NCBI GenBank assembly: GCA_013399305.1
Contig: VXAI01000013.1
Location: 4,790,255 to 4,854,254, forward strand
Direction of reading: 5' to 3'
Origin: Rostratula benghalensis
Lineage: Eukaryota > Chordata > Aves > Charadriiformes > Rostratulidae
Length of the DNA stretch: 64,000 bases
The notes below the pieces were generated by a model, which did no database searches, was not told the origin of the DNA, and saw nothing but the letters and a program-made list of their open reading frames with translations. Positions 48,042-59,830 of the stretch are shown here, piece after piece (position 1 is the first letter of the stretch; each line of letters begins with the position of its first letter). A program made the position numbers and the translations under genes.

Positions 48042-49497
48042 GAGAAATCTTAAAACAGATAGGCTATTAAAGCCAGCACAAGATTCACTGACAAAGGTAC
48101 CTGATGACTGGTTTTTTTAATTGAGAATTTCAAGACTACTGAGATACAGAACCAAATGCATCTCAGAGGCAGGAGAGGTTTTGACATGTGCTCAACATCA
48201 AATCCAAGTTTGTTATGATCAGTACGGATCAGCTTATTTCCCTAACTAATATTACTTGGATAGAACGTGACCACTTTCTGAAAATAAATATAAAAGAAAT
48301 TTTTATTTTCCTAAGAGTGTCTTTCTGTTGCATGAAGCTCACTGCAGACCCTGCAGAGCTGCCTTGCCCAAAACAGAAAGCGAATGAAAGAGGCAGAAGT
48401 GAATGTTTAATAGGATGCCTCAACATACAGGAAATTGATAGTGCTGTTGCTGCACCAACTTAATGAGTGTATCTCTCTTGTCTGAGAGACAAGGGAGACA
48501 AGTCTATTGGCATACACACGGAAAGCAGAGCTGTGATCCTGCCTCCTTCAGGATCCTGGTAACATGGAAGAAGACAGTAAGGAAGCATTAATTCTGCTTT
48601 GACTTTGTAGACTACTTGAGGGACTGGAGGAACATGCATATGATAAACCGTACAACTCTGTATTCACATTACAGCCATGCTGAAATAGAGGTTTTAGTCT
48701 AAGTCTGCAGCTATAAAAAAAATAAACAAACAAACAAAAAAAAACAGGCAAAGAAATCTAACAAATAAATAATAAAACTTGTTCAATTAAAGATAATACT
48801 TGTGTTTGAATTTATGTGTTTGCTCTTCCATATATTTTCTCCCCTGACATCAATCTTATCCTTGAAGAGGGTGAAGTATTGGAATTTCAGATGCTGTGTC
48901 TGTGTCTTGCTTTCTAATTCCACTGTGTCTTACTACGGAAACAGTTGTTAGAGTGCTGATCATTTAATCCAACTTACATGGGATTCCTATTAAAGTCAAT
49001 GCCAGTTCTCTGGACAGAGAAATGCTTTGCAAATGTTTCTAAGAATATCTTTCACAGCTGTTCGGTTCTTTCCTTTTTGGGTTGGTTAGAAGTTACAAAA
49101 TTTTAGCCAGCATCATATTTTAAATCCAGTCCAGTAGAAGCATTCAGTGCCAAAACTTCATTAAAATTCATAAAATCTTTATTCCTTAATATCAGTCAAA
49201 CATGCACATGAAACTGTCTGCTTTGATTAAAAGAAGAAAAAAAACCCCAATAGTAAGACACTCTCATAGTTGCTTTGGTAAGAAAACCTTGGCTATGTGC
49301 ACCAAAAAAAAAAAAAAAGACTCATAAGAAACCACAGAAGAGAATCTAAACCTGAGAGAAATCTGTAAAATTGTATTTCTTAAAAGAAGTGTTTTTAAAA
49401 TACTCTCAATGCAGGGAGAATGCAACAAGGTAAGCATTTTAAGCACACTGGTGACATTACATTGTTGATACAGGAGTGAAATTGGGAAAGCAAAAAC
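48042..49497. other. Unassigned sequence with A-rich spots
   Basis: Holds an (AAAC)n-like A-rich tract at 48714-48744 and an A15 run at 49304-49318. A 91-codon frame at 48188-48463 lacks motifs. No gene is supported. Confidence 0.5.
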
Positions 49498-49880
49498 TGG
49501 GCTGGAGCTGAAGTTGGAAAAGATTGTACAAGGGTAACAAGATGAGCTACTCCAGGGACACCAGCAGCAAAAAAAAGAAAATCAAGGAAAGCATGAGCCT
49601 GCTGGTGATCTGGGCAGGCAACCTAGTGACAAGGAACATGGGAATAGAGAAGGTGCCTCATGCCATTCTTCCCTTATTAATTTCTGGAAAGGTCTGTTCT
49701 CAGGCTTCCCATGTCTCCATACCTCATTGCAAGATCTGGAGGAGAAAGGTACACACAACAGCGAAGGCTGAAATGAGGAACTGCTTAGATCAGATAAGTT
49801 TGAGACAAAGATGAGTAGACCATGATGTGGTGGACAACTGGCTGGACAGATGGGCTCAGAGCATGGTTCAAAGTGTAACC
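49498..49880 (+). repeat. CR1 LINE ORF2 internal fragment, + orientation, with internal deletion
   Basis: Sense is the + strand. The stretch follows the CR1 ORF2 region between endonuclease and reverse transcriptase: 'ctggagctgaagttgg', 'aagggtaacaagatgag', 'caccagcagcaaaaa', 'cctagtgacaaggaacatgg', 'gcctcatgccattcttccc', 'ggtctgttctcaggcttcc'. At about 49775-49805 the sequence jumps to a block from well inside the reverse transcriptase ('gatgagtagacc', 'gacaactggctggacagat', 'gggctcagagcatgg'), so several hundred bases of the element are missing. There is no 3' tail; beyond about 49880 any similarity is too weak to call. The 146-codon frame on the minus strand (49582-50022) is antisense and not a gene. 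Confidence 0.8.
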
Positions 49881-52625
49881 AGCAGTGTGTTATATGCAAT
49901 GTCCTCAGGAAAGGTACTAGTGATACTGCCAAAAACACCAGTTTGGTGGTGAGGAATGCTCCTTCACAAGAGTCCCTTAGCTCAGGGACTTCAATTAGAT
50001 CTGAGCAGAGGAATGCTAGCATTCAAACTCCACTGCAGAAATCTCACAGTATAAAAATCTAGGCCTTTCCTTGTCCCTCTCCAGATTCCTCTGACTGTCT
50101 CTGGTTTGGGTATAGCACAAAGGGTTCCTACTTAAAGCATTCTTTCAACATAATATTGAATCATGCTGTGAAACCATTTCCGTTTAGACAGGTGCCGCAT
50201 TCAAATTATCTGTCTTTATTAGAAAACCTTTTAAAGGACTGGATAACAAATTACTATTGATTATCTTAACATTTCTAGAGGCTCTGATGGTGACAGTCAT
50301 TATACACACATGTAATAAAAAGATGATACCTGGCAAATGGCATTTTGACCCTGGTAGATGCATTGAACTGGTTCATAGACATATAGTAAAAGGAAGAGAC
50401 AGGGACATACCCTCAAAAGTCCCAAATCCAATTATTCTGGAAACTGGAAAGGTATGAGTAAAGCATAGCACAGACTGTGGCCAGTCACACAAGCTCTCCC
50501 TAAGTAACGTCATGTATTAGCACTGATTTAGAGTGGCTACAGGGCCCCGGGGAGCATTGGACTTACTCCTTTGTTTTTACTAATGGAAGTGAAGCTAGCA
50601 AAAGTTTATATGAAGTCCCACTTATCAAGTAAGTCTAAAATTCACAGCCAAGAACTTTTGTGTATTCTCATTCCCTGAGCTTTTCTCTGAGAAAAGTGAT
50701 ATGGCCAGGCTCTGAACCAATTCTTTGCATGAATTGTGAGTCACATTGCAGAGAGAGCAGCAACCAAAGCAGTAAGTCTTTGTAGAACTTGCTGAATGGA
50801 CTAATGGAGTACTGTTATACTTACTTTATACTTACTTTGTCATGAAATTTTATGACAAATCCAATGATAAATAGATCTTAGCAGACATTATCAATCACTG
50901 ATTATCCCAGTCCTAAAGCCAGTAAAATGGAATAATGAAATTATAATTAAAAAAAGAGAATATTTGCTTTCTGCCTTATCAGCCTAGTGTTCACTAATGT
51001 TCACATTTCTTCACCTATAGGTTTAATTCCTGTGTCATAAATCTCTTAGAAATATGTAGTCAATCCTTACTCACAGGAAGAAGGCCTACCAACATTTGTG
51101 ACTCATGGCCAGAGAAGTGCAAATAACCAAGGAACTGCTGAGAGGAGTGGACAATATTTGGACATGATAGGTTGAGAGTGGTCTTGAATGCCTCAGATCC
51201 TTCATCTTTAGAGATCAAATATACAAGACTTGCCCAGAGTTGTTTGATCCAGTAAACAATGCAAGAAGTAAGGTCAAAGTGTACTACCCTCAAAACCTAA
51301 AGGACCCTGTTACATTATAGGCTGAAGGGACACATTGCTCAACTCTGTTTCAGAGGTTTCATAGACATCAGAGAGGTTGGTTCCTTGCTATGTAGACTTC
51401 AGCTCAGAAAGGTAGCTGAGAAAATATTGAGAATAAAATCAGCCTCAGATGAAATGATCAAATAGAAAGTTTTTGAGAAGAGTTAGTCCATCTTATTCTG
51501 ATTTTGGTCACATTCCCATTTCCAAATACTTCCCCGTGACAAGTGCTTGCAAGCCCTGCAAATATACCAACAACCAGTGAGAGTTCTAAAGAACCTATGA
51601 CCTCAACAGAATTATTCACCTGTAGAGATGACTCTCTTCCAAGAAGGTGGTTGTATGAGGGTGGAGGTCAAAACACTGGCATTTTTTATAACCTTCTCTA
51701 TTAAGAGGCTGCCATGTTCCATAGAATAGAGATAAGCCCATGCATTTCATTGAGAAACTAGGTGTTAGTGTAGGAAGGGTGGATGATCAATTGAATTTAA
51801 TACATGTGTAAAGCAAATCTTTTTGAAAGCAGCTTTTCCATGAATCACTGCTTGCTGGAATTTGTATATATAGTATATTTTTATGTCTTTTTTTCTCCTC
51901 CAAATAAATCTTTCAGGTTTTGTGCAGCAAAACCAAATGTGGACAGAATTATCATTTCAGCATTGGAAACCTGCTCAAAAAGCATTCACAACACAGCAGT
52001 GTTATTATAGACATAGCAGACAAAAATGTCAACCTTTTTTGCCTCATTTCAACCATAATGTGCCTAAAATATAACACAGTATAGCAAGTATTTTGTGTGA
52101 AATCACACTGTTAACAGAACAATTTTATAAGGCACATTTGTCTTAGAATACTGTGTCAACCATTGAACAGAGTTTACTGTAAAATCTTGCCAGTGATACA
52201 ATGCATTTTTTTTAAGTGACAGTGAAAGAACTCATGGGCAATAGGTATAATTTTGCAGTATTGACATAATGATGAATAGCATAAGTGTCAAGACTTTGGA
52301 GATGTCATGTGACATTCCTACACTTACTAACATCTGTTGCCTTCTTGTCCTCCTTCCTATTTAGCATTCAGGTTCCTGAATTTCCCAAGTCTGCTAACAA
52401 TGTTCGGAGTTTATTAGAGCTTCATTGCACTGGAGGATGGTGTTCAAATATTGTGTTACCAATCACTGCAGTACACTGATATTCATTGCCCACAGCTACT
52501 CACCACTGGCAGATTCCTGTAGCTTTGCTAAGGACTTTAGGTGAGAGTAAACCTCCCAAGCTTGAAAGCAGGTTCAAAATTTAAACTGCAATGGATTTTA
52601 GAAATAAAACCTGAGCTCAAAATAC
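49881..52625. other. Unassigned sequence
   Basis: The first 150 bases may be further decayed CR1, but I cannot follow it. The rest is ordinary AT-rich sequence with open frames of 60-77 codons and no motifs. Confidence 0.5.
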
Positions 52626-52669
52626 AAATTGTACACTGTACAATTTACAGAGTTACAATTTACAGAGTT
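52626..52669. repeat. 21-bp palindrome merged with a 15-bp tandem repeat
   Basis: 'aaattgtaca' and 'tgtacaattt' form a perfect 10-bp inverted repeat around a single C (52626-52646). The right arm is also the start of a 15-bp unit 'acaatttacagagtt' present twice without mismatch (52640-52654 and 52655-52669). The palindrome arm seems to have been duplicated with flanking bases by slippage. Confidence 0.9.
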
Positions 52670-53639
52670 ACAGGCTGCAAATTTATTTGTTTGGGAACAA
52701 TTCAAGACTCCATTCTAGTCACTTATTCTAGTGAGAGGAAGCTTCTGGGTCACTGAAATGTTCACTGTTATATTTTCCACTACCAGCTGGAGTATCTCTG
52801 CCTTTGAAAGTGCTTCCTATTACCCTAGTCAAAGGAATTTCTCCCTGGTCCATTAGATGAAGCATAGCTGATTCTGAGTCTGGTCTTGATAGCTAGTTTA
52901 TTTGTATCACCAGACTAATAGGGAAAATACAGGCATTCAATCATCAAATATTGTCAGAAAATGAAGAGAGGAAAAATGGTAAAGAAATCCTTTTTTGTTC
53001 CATGTTTCCCTCTGTACAGGAATAGAAATTTTTCAGATGAGCAAATTGCAATTAGGTATCCAAAGCATCAGATTTTGATAGGAGGCAAATGTTTACCTGT
53101 TTCTTTTCCCTCACACTTTTAAAAAGTCTCCCCAAAATAAATAATCTCTTCAGTCTACATGTGGCTACACGACACAATGATTGAGTGCATCCATCCATTT
53201 TGTCACTGACACACAAAAAAGGAAAAGATTAGCTAAAGGCATTAAAATTTACAACCACTTTTCCCTTAACAAGACTGGGACCTGGACTCTCACTTGTCTA
53301 TCTTTACAACTGTACAGCTTTCATTACTGTACTGTCTGAGCAGGTCACCATCATTAAAAGGGTTTTTAGTCTGAAAATTTCCCTGTAGCTAAGGGCTGTA
53401 AGGCCATTATATAGAGAGAAAAATGTTAAAAGTTTGCACAGGCGTCTGAGCTGGGAATTGCATCAAAATCTCCTGTCACATAGCTTGGAGCTCTATATAC
53501 TCTATATACCATATTCTTCTCTCCTTATCAAAAAAGCTTTCCATGTATCAGTGTTTCCATTCCTCTACTCTTTGGGAGAAGGGAGTTGTACTCCTTATCA
53601 AATTAGGCTTTTAGTTATGTCTCTCATAAGATGTTCAGC
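52670..53639. other. Unassigned sequence
   Basis: Nothing recognised apart from a trivial 9-bp tandem ('ctctatata' twice) at 53491-53508. Confidence 0.5.
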
Positions 53640-54560
53640 AGCTGGAACATCTCCCTGCTTGGCCATCAGCAGAGCTTCAGCATCATGTCAGGCTCCCCAA
53701 GGGCCCCAAACCTCTCCTCGTACCCCACATAGAGCACCTCAAAACACACATGTCACCTCCTCACTGCACCCCACACAGTACTCCCACACTGACCGCCACA
53801 GCACTCCCTAGCTCACCATGCTGATCTCTCCTACCCCAAACCTGCACACATCTCCCTAATCAGCTCCACTAGACTGACACAGTTCCCACATCTCCAGAAA
53901 GCTCCCCCTGGCTCCATTGGTGAATATCTCCCTCTGACTGCAAGGCTCTTGACATGCTATAGTATCACCACCATCTTCCTCCCGTGAGAGCACAGATCCA
54001 ATAGGAATGCTGCAGCGTGAAATGATGTGGAAGAAAGAAGCTCAGGCTGAAAGAGAAGCACACAGGGGGCCTGAGAGCATGAGGAGGCTCTGGAGCAAAG
54101 GAGAGGGGGAAAAAAAAGGACTGCAAGTGGACACAGGAATAATGGAGTGAAGAGGAGGAAAGCTGGGGTTAGCATGCTGCCTTTATGTGGCCAAAACCTG
54201 GGAGCTGCCTCACTCACTAAGACTGATTCTTTCATTTTCTGATTCTTTCATTTTCTTTTTCTTAATAATTTCTGACTTTATTTGTCACACTCTGCTATAT
54301 TTGCCTATCAAATGTTCCTGCCTTTCTGTAGTTTCTTAAATCTTCACTTCTCCTTTACCTGGTCCTGGACTTTCTCTATTCCTTCCTTTCTCTCCATTAT
54401 AACTTTCCTCTTATTCCTGTTAAGGATTCCTGTCCTTATCCCTGTGCTGCTCCTTCCTACCCACCACATTTTCTTCATCCTGCTAAACTTCCAGCTGCCA
54501 CAAGTGCCTTTCCTGGTCTTTCATGTGTCACATGAGATGATTAATTTCCATCCCTGCTGT
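53640..54560. other. Compositional mosaic: C/A-rich, then purine-rich, then pyrimidine-rich
   Basis: Three adjoining blocks differ sharply on the + strand. About 53640-53935 is rich in C and A and poor in G, with 'caccccac'-type words. About 53985-54175 is purine-rich ('gaagaggaggaaagctgggg'). About 54222-54560 is strongly pyrimidine-rich. A 16-bp tandem pair 'gattctttcattttct' sits at 54225-54256. The open frames here (53434-53811 +, 53957-54235 -, 54282-54563 +) mirror these biases and have P/S/T- or F/L-rich peptides, so I treat them as artefacts. Confidence 0.55.
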
Positions 54561-54839
54561 TGAAGCAAACATGCCTCTCAAAACCCACTCTTTCTATAGC
54601 AACCCGATGTGGGAAGCAATAGAGAGACAGACAGCTGCTGCAGTGCCTGGATGGGAGTGATGGGTCACCCCCAGTGAGAGGTAGGGAAGATTTGTTTGTG
54701 CTGCTGATTGAAGGAGTTGGAGGGTGGCATGGGTCGGCAGAGAATTACGCCATGTGGGAGACAAAATGCTCTGCCTAGGGCCAGTCAGGTAGGTGTGTTT
54801 CCACACATCTCCCTTCTAGAGAGGGAACTGTGGACTCAT
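54561..54839. other. Unassigned GC-richer sequence
   Basis: Richer in G+C than average; a 70-codon minus frame (54594-54806) has no motif. No repeat family is recognised. Confidence 0.45.
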
Positions 54840-55150
54840 ATTCAAAATCAATGATTAACAGATTAAAGGCTGCATTTCAGCCTTCTCCTGTCACTTAGGG
54901 GAGATAATGCCTGACATTTTAATGGGCTCGCCAGCTGATGTCTTAATTCTTCTTGGCTGTGTCTTTGAGCCAATTATTTGCCTTAGTCCTTTAATAGAGA
55001 TTTGGGACAAGAGAGGGTCTGGATACACCCCTTTTCAGTTGCGGAGTTCAGGGAAAATAATAGAAGTCACAACTTGGGCTAATATAGCAAGTAAAAAATC
55101 TAGGGCAGCCTTGTTAGGGAGAGAATACCTGTCTCTGCCTTTACAAAAAA
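54840..55150. other. Candidate conserved noncoding element
   Basis: A compact stretch of balanced composition without repeats or runs and with several TAAT/ATTA and E-box words ('aatcaatgattaacagatta', 'ttttaatgggctcgccagct', 'gtcttaattcttcttggc', 'gagccaattatttgcc'). A 130-codon + frame (54907-55299) overlaps it; the peptide is unrecognised. The texture suggests an enhancer-like element, but no comparison was possible. Confidence 0.2.
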
Positions 55151-57386
55151 TCACCCTTGAAGTATTTATTTATTTAAATGTATTTAAAATATTTAACCAA
55201 GAACTGTCTGCTGAACATGGACCACCACATTTTCAAAGCTGGTATAAGCCGTGCCATGATTTCATGTTGCAAGAAAGGAATCACACAGCAGCTGACTGAT
55301 GCAATAAAAAACCATGCAGTTCTCTGGAGCCTGAACCCAAACACAAACAAACTCTAGGGAAGTCTCATTTCAGAAGAGGACAAAAAAATCCTTTTATGCT
55401 TCCCTGTAAAGTATAATATTGTAGGTATAGATCACAGTGTGCGCGTCTTTTTATCTAGTGAAAAAGCTCCTTAGTTGCTCAGAACCGGTCACAGATCACA
55501 AATATCAAACAGGAAGACATTAAAGTGGAGGCTGAGTCTGGTAATCCATCACACTTTGTATGACCAGGCTGCTTTCAAATGCAACATTAAGCTTACAAGA
55601 AAATCTTTCAGCACTGCTCTTTTTCTATAGCCTTTCATTTTCTAAAATTTACTTGCTGGAGTTCACATTTCCATCCTCTGATTTGAAAGACAAAGAGTTT
55701 TTTTCAAATTTCTTTGATTAATGAACATTGAGCTCTTGTGCTTAACACACAAATCCTGGTCATTTATTTCTGAACCATGAACAGTGTCAGAAAAATCTAG
55801 GACATATATAAATAGTACAGACAGAATACTCTTTCGAAAAAATACACCTAAACGGTTTTAAACTTCATAGCTGGGATAAATCTGAAGGAAATCATGCATT
55901 TGCTTCACTTCAGATGACATTTCTTTCACAACAGTGTTTTGCAAGATAGACTGGGCATGAGCAGTAGAAAATCATATTATGAATTTACTTGTGACTCAAA
56001 ATTCTTTCCTTCTGTTGTACAAAAAGGCTAAGCGCATTCAAGATGTGATTTACACTTGTATTGATAGTGTAGGAATGACAGCTGACCAGCTTGTTCAATC
56101 ATCATGATAAAAAAATAATAATAATACAACAATGCTAATGAATTTGATGAAGCTAAATCCTGAAATCCGCATATTTCAGTAGGCAGACTAGAATAAATAT
56201 TCTTCCAAGAACCTTGGAGTAATAGTTTCTTTAGATTTCATAGGATAAAGTGTTTTGCAATTGTGATTCCACAAGTTAAAAAGTAATTAAGTGCAAATGT
56301 TTACACATACATAAATATATACTATTGTGTAGTTAGGTGACACAGTACTCAAAATTAAGAAATTACTTCCAACCTTGGTCAGCTTTTAAGTGTTATTTCC
56401 TGTTTCCATTGCAAGGTAAAAAATAGTCTAGGAATGCAATGTGATTGTTGATAAGAAACTCTAGTTTATGAATTTTTAAACAAATAACCTGAGAACAGTC
56501 TCAAGTATTTTGTACATGGTGTGATTTTTGACAAACTGCATAAACGACCTCTCATGTTGAAAAAATATCAACCTCTGAACACAAATTTTACTAAATTTTT
56601 TTTAATTGAAATCATGTTTGAAAAAATATATTACAAGGGTTTTTTCCACTTTTTAATGTATGTTGCTACACATAGGTGTTAGACATTATTTTCTAATTGT
56701 CATTGATCCATAGTAAAGTAATAATTAAACTGAACTCCATTAATAAACGATGTTGTCTAGATCTACTAAATTACACTAAAAAATGTTATTTTCCTTAGCA
56801 CTTCAACAAGGTCCAAGAGAGTCTGCCTGCTAGTGCCTGTGACGTTGTTGTGCCTCTGGTGTGAGTTATTTCTGATTGATTCTGCCTTGAATGGGAAGCT
56901 TGCTCATTAACTTCTACAGCATCCCTATGCCAGAGCTCACTGCTTCCAGGGCAGGTGGGAATGTATGTTTGTGCCTCAGCTACTCACGCTTATAGCCTGG
57001 TGAACTGGTGTCAGGCAAATGTGTACAAAAATACTGGAGGGATGAAGACCCCACAGAAGAGACAGTAACCAAAAATGGGAAGATGGTAATACCCTGTGTG
57101 TGGCTCAGCCAGAACAAGTCAGGTCTTGACCACTGGCAAAAGCACACCAAGGGGTGTACAGAAGAAGGTGGTTGAAATCTATTGCTGGGTGTACAAGCTT
57201 TTTTTCAGAAGAGCCTGAGCAATTATGGAACATCTTCATATTGCCCCTGGGAGAGAGGGTCTCTTGTTGTTTCTGTGAGAAATCCTGGACCATGATGACT
57301 GTATTCTCAGCCTGCCTACATTACGGAACAATCTCAGTATTAACTCAGTAACAGCATATGAGTAAAAATATGGTCCAAGCAGCACA
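55151..57386. other. Unassigned AT-rich sequence
   Basis: Includes an A/T-rich spot at 55165-55195 and an (AAT)n run at about 56113-56126. Short frames near 57105-57351 on both strands shadow each other. No gene or transposon is recognised. Confidence 0.5.
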
Positions 57387-57502
57387 TTTCTGTTAGCTCA
57401 TATCTGTAAGTAATTCTTCTTAACCTTTTGAAATTCTGTCCTGCTTTCTGTTAGCCCATATCTGTCAGTATTTCTTCTTAACCTTTTGAAATTCTGTCCT
57501 GC
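57387..57502. repeat. 58-bp tandem duplication, two copies
   Basis: Copy 1 is 57387-57444 and copy 2 is 57445-57502. They differ at three positions by my reading, all within the first 30 bases; the last 28 or so bases ('ttcttcttaaccttttgaaa' and on) are identical. The unit is not a known transposon end. With so few differences the duplication is fairly recent and could still be variable in copy number. Confidence 0.95.
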
Positions 57503-58950
57503 TTAACTTTTCTGGGGAGGTGGGCTGCTTATGGGTAAGTCCTTTTAAGAATTTGTTGACTAAATAGAGGAGTGAAACAGATTATTTAAACAATACTTTC
57601 CTCAGTGTCATAGAGATTGGCTTAAAAAATCCCTCTATGTGATTTCTCCTCTACCTTCTCTTCTGGTAACTGGGCAGAGTACTCTGAATTCTGTTCTTGG
57701 GTGTTCTTAGAGGAACTAATGATATAATTTCTAAGTGCCATAGAGAAAAACATAAAGAATTCCAAGCAATTTCATATCCAGTCCTTGATCTAGTCCAGGA
57801 CTCATTTCTCCTATGATTCACACATGAAATAAAATCCTCTTTGAGGAAGATGTTCATCAACCAAAACATGTCCACAAATTGTCTGATACAAGGCTGTGGT
57901 AGTGTCCTTTCTGACAAATTCTGATAACACAGGAACCAAGTCACAACTGACTACTAAGAAGAAATATCAATATAATGCATATGTATGCCCCAAGTGTACC
58001 AGCCTATTTAAGAATATTAGTTTACTGATCAAATTTCCTCCATAATGACCATTTTCATAGGATTACATGATCCCTTGTGATCTGAGTTAGAAGGAAAAGT
58101 TTTAATAGAATTAAATATATCTTAACTCTCCTCCTGAGAGAGCCATGTATGATTCAAAAAGCAAACTCTTTCAAAGTGCATAATGTGCTTCAGGAAATTG
58201 GCTTAGTGCTGAAACCTACTAAAGCTGTTGTCCAAGAGAATTCAGTGATCCCTACTGAACTGTGTAGCTGGGAAATGCCAGTTTGTAGTAGTTATTTTTA
58301 TCTCTCCAACAGGTGAACCCTGCTTCCACAAGGGCAATGTATTTTTAATGCATATGATGTTATTATGTAAATTGGTTTAGCTGTGTAATCTACTAAAGGT
58401 GATTTCTCTGTCCCCTGTGAACAACAAAGCCAATGATTGTATAATATTCATTAAAGATAAAATTGTCTTACTTCCCATAACCAATTCCCAAGTGCATTGC
58501 TCTGACAACTTCAATTTCTGTTCAATAGTGAACCTGATGCTCATTTGCAAAACTCTAACGAATGTACAAAGCAAGGGGTAGTGCATTTTTTCCAGCTTGC
58601 AGTCCCAAGCAGACTATAAATTATTTTCCAAGGAGCAACAGATGCAGTAAAGAACAAGTACAATCCCATCAAAAGTTCCATCCATTTTTCTTTTCTGCAT
58701 CAACCTATAATTCTATGCCAGTAGTGTAGGAAAAAAATCCTTCTTTGGTATGTTTCTGAACCTTATTTTCATCCATAAATGGAAAGTCATGTCTGTGCAA
58801 GTGAACCTACAAAAATGACCCCCTTGTACAAATGTATAGTTAGGCGCTCAAACAACCTTTATGATCTGCATACATGGATCTACATGGAGTACTGCAATTA
58901 ATTCATTTAAGAGGGCACTAGACATATTTGTATGCAAAATTAATTGACAA
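57503..58950. other. Unassigned sequence
   Basis: A 97-codon minus frame (57651-57944) and overlapping frames at 58377-58586 lack recognisable motifs. No repeat is seen. Confidence 0.5.
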
Positions 58951-59020
58951 GGGCTGGATAACCCCACCTCTCTCAGTGTGTCCTCACAGGAGAGGTGCTT
59001 CAGCCCTCTGATCATGTTAG
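58951..59020 (-). repeat. Internal CR1 scrap without a 3' tail
   Basis: About 70 bases correspond to the end of the CR1 reverse transcriptase coding region in reverse: 'ggctggataaccccacctct', then 'tcctcacaggagaggtgctt' and 'cagccctctgatcat'. The same segment occurs in the CR1 at 60258-60325, with about 36 identical bases in a row (58979-59014 versus 60288-60323). No CR1 tail is present on the left, which is atypical for a normal 5'-truncated insertion. Confidence 0.85.
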
Positions 59021-59830
59021 TAAAAAATCTGTTAGTGAAAAATCAGATAACACCAGTGGCTGCTGCAATTGTATATCTGACTACTGCAGCCTGTTTACAG
59101 AAATTAACAGATGCATATTAAAAGCCCTCTTTAAAATATTACATTTTGAGTTAAACTGCAGTTGCTTGTCCACCTCCAGGGGAGCAAAGGAGTTCGTAAA
59201 AATAATTAAATATATTTACACAGGAGTTTTTTATCTGGGAATCTATACACTTTATAAGAACATGAAAAAACCCTGGTGAATAAACCAATCGCAAGATCAC
59301 AGAAAGATTCAATAGTAACAAAATAAATGCTATCTAAAATAATATTAGATAGCAATAAAATATTTTAGTGGTCTGAACAAATCAGAAGTTCAACCTTTCA
59401 ATAAATAAATATTTAAACACAAGAGACAATGTGCTTTGAATAATTAAAATATATTTTCTAAAATACTTGTCCAAGAGCAGCTTCCCTCCCTGCAAGACAC
59501 TTGTGTATTTTAAAAAGGAAAACATAATTTATTCTGAACAGGAGGTGCCTAAATTTTGAAATTCAAAACAAGTTCTTGGCATTTTTTCTGTTATGAAAAC
59601 TGCAGTTTTCCAGTGACAGAATGTGAACATAAACATTTTTATGGAAATTTATTTATATAATTTCTTTAACCACTGTCATAAAACTGTAGTATAGCCATTC
59701 TCAGAAATGGATATCCAGAGAGAAATTCATTCAACTTCCCCTGATTGATTCTGGACCAGTTTTAATTCAAAATATGAGAATTAATTCTTTTCTTCCAAGA
59801 AACCATTGGGTTTTTTTTTCATAGAAGGAA
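59021..59830. other. Unassigned AT-rich sequence
   Basis: A 94-codon + frame starts within the CR1 scrap (58995-59279) and has no motif. AT-rich runs occur at 59330-59460. Nothing else is seen. Confidence 0.5.

Noticed and set aside
49582..50022. 146-codon minus-strand open frame with a C/S/P-rich peptide
   Set aside because: Most of it is antisense to a CR1 ORF2 fragment.
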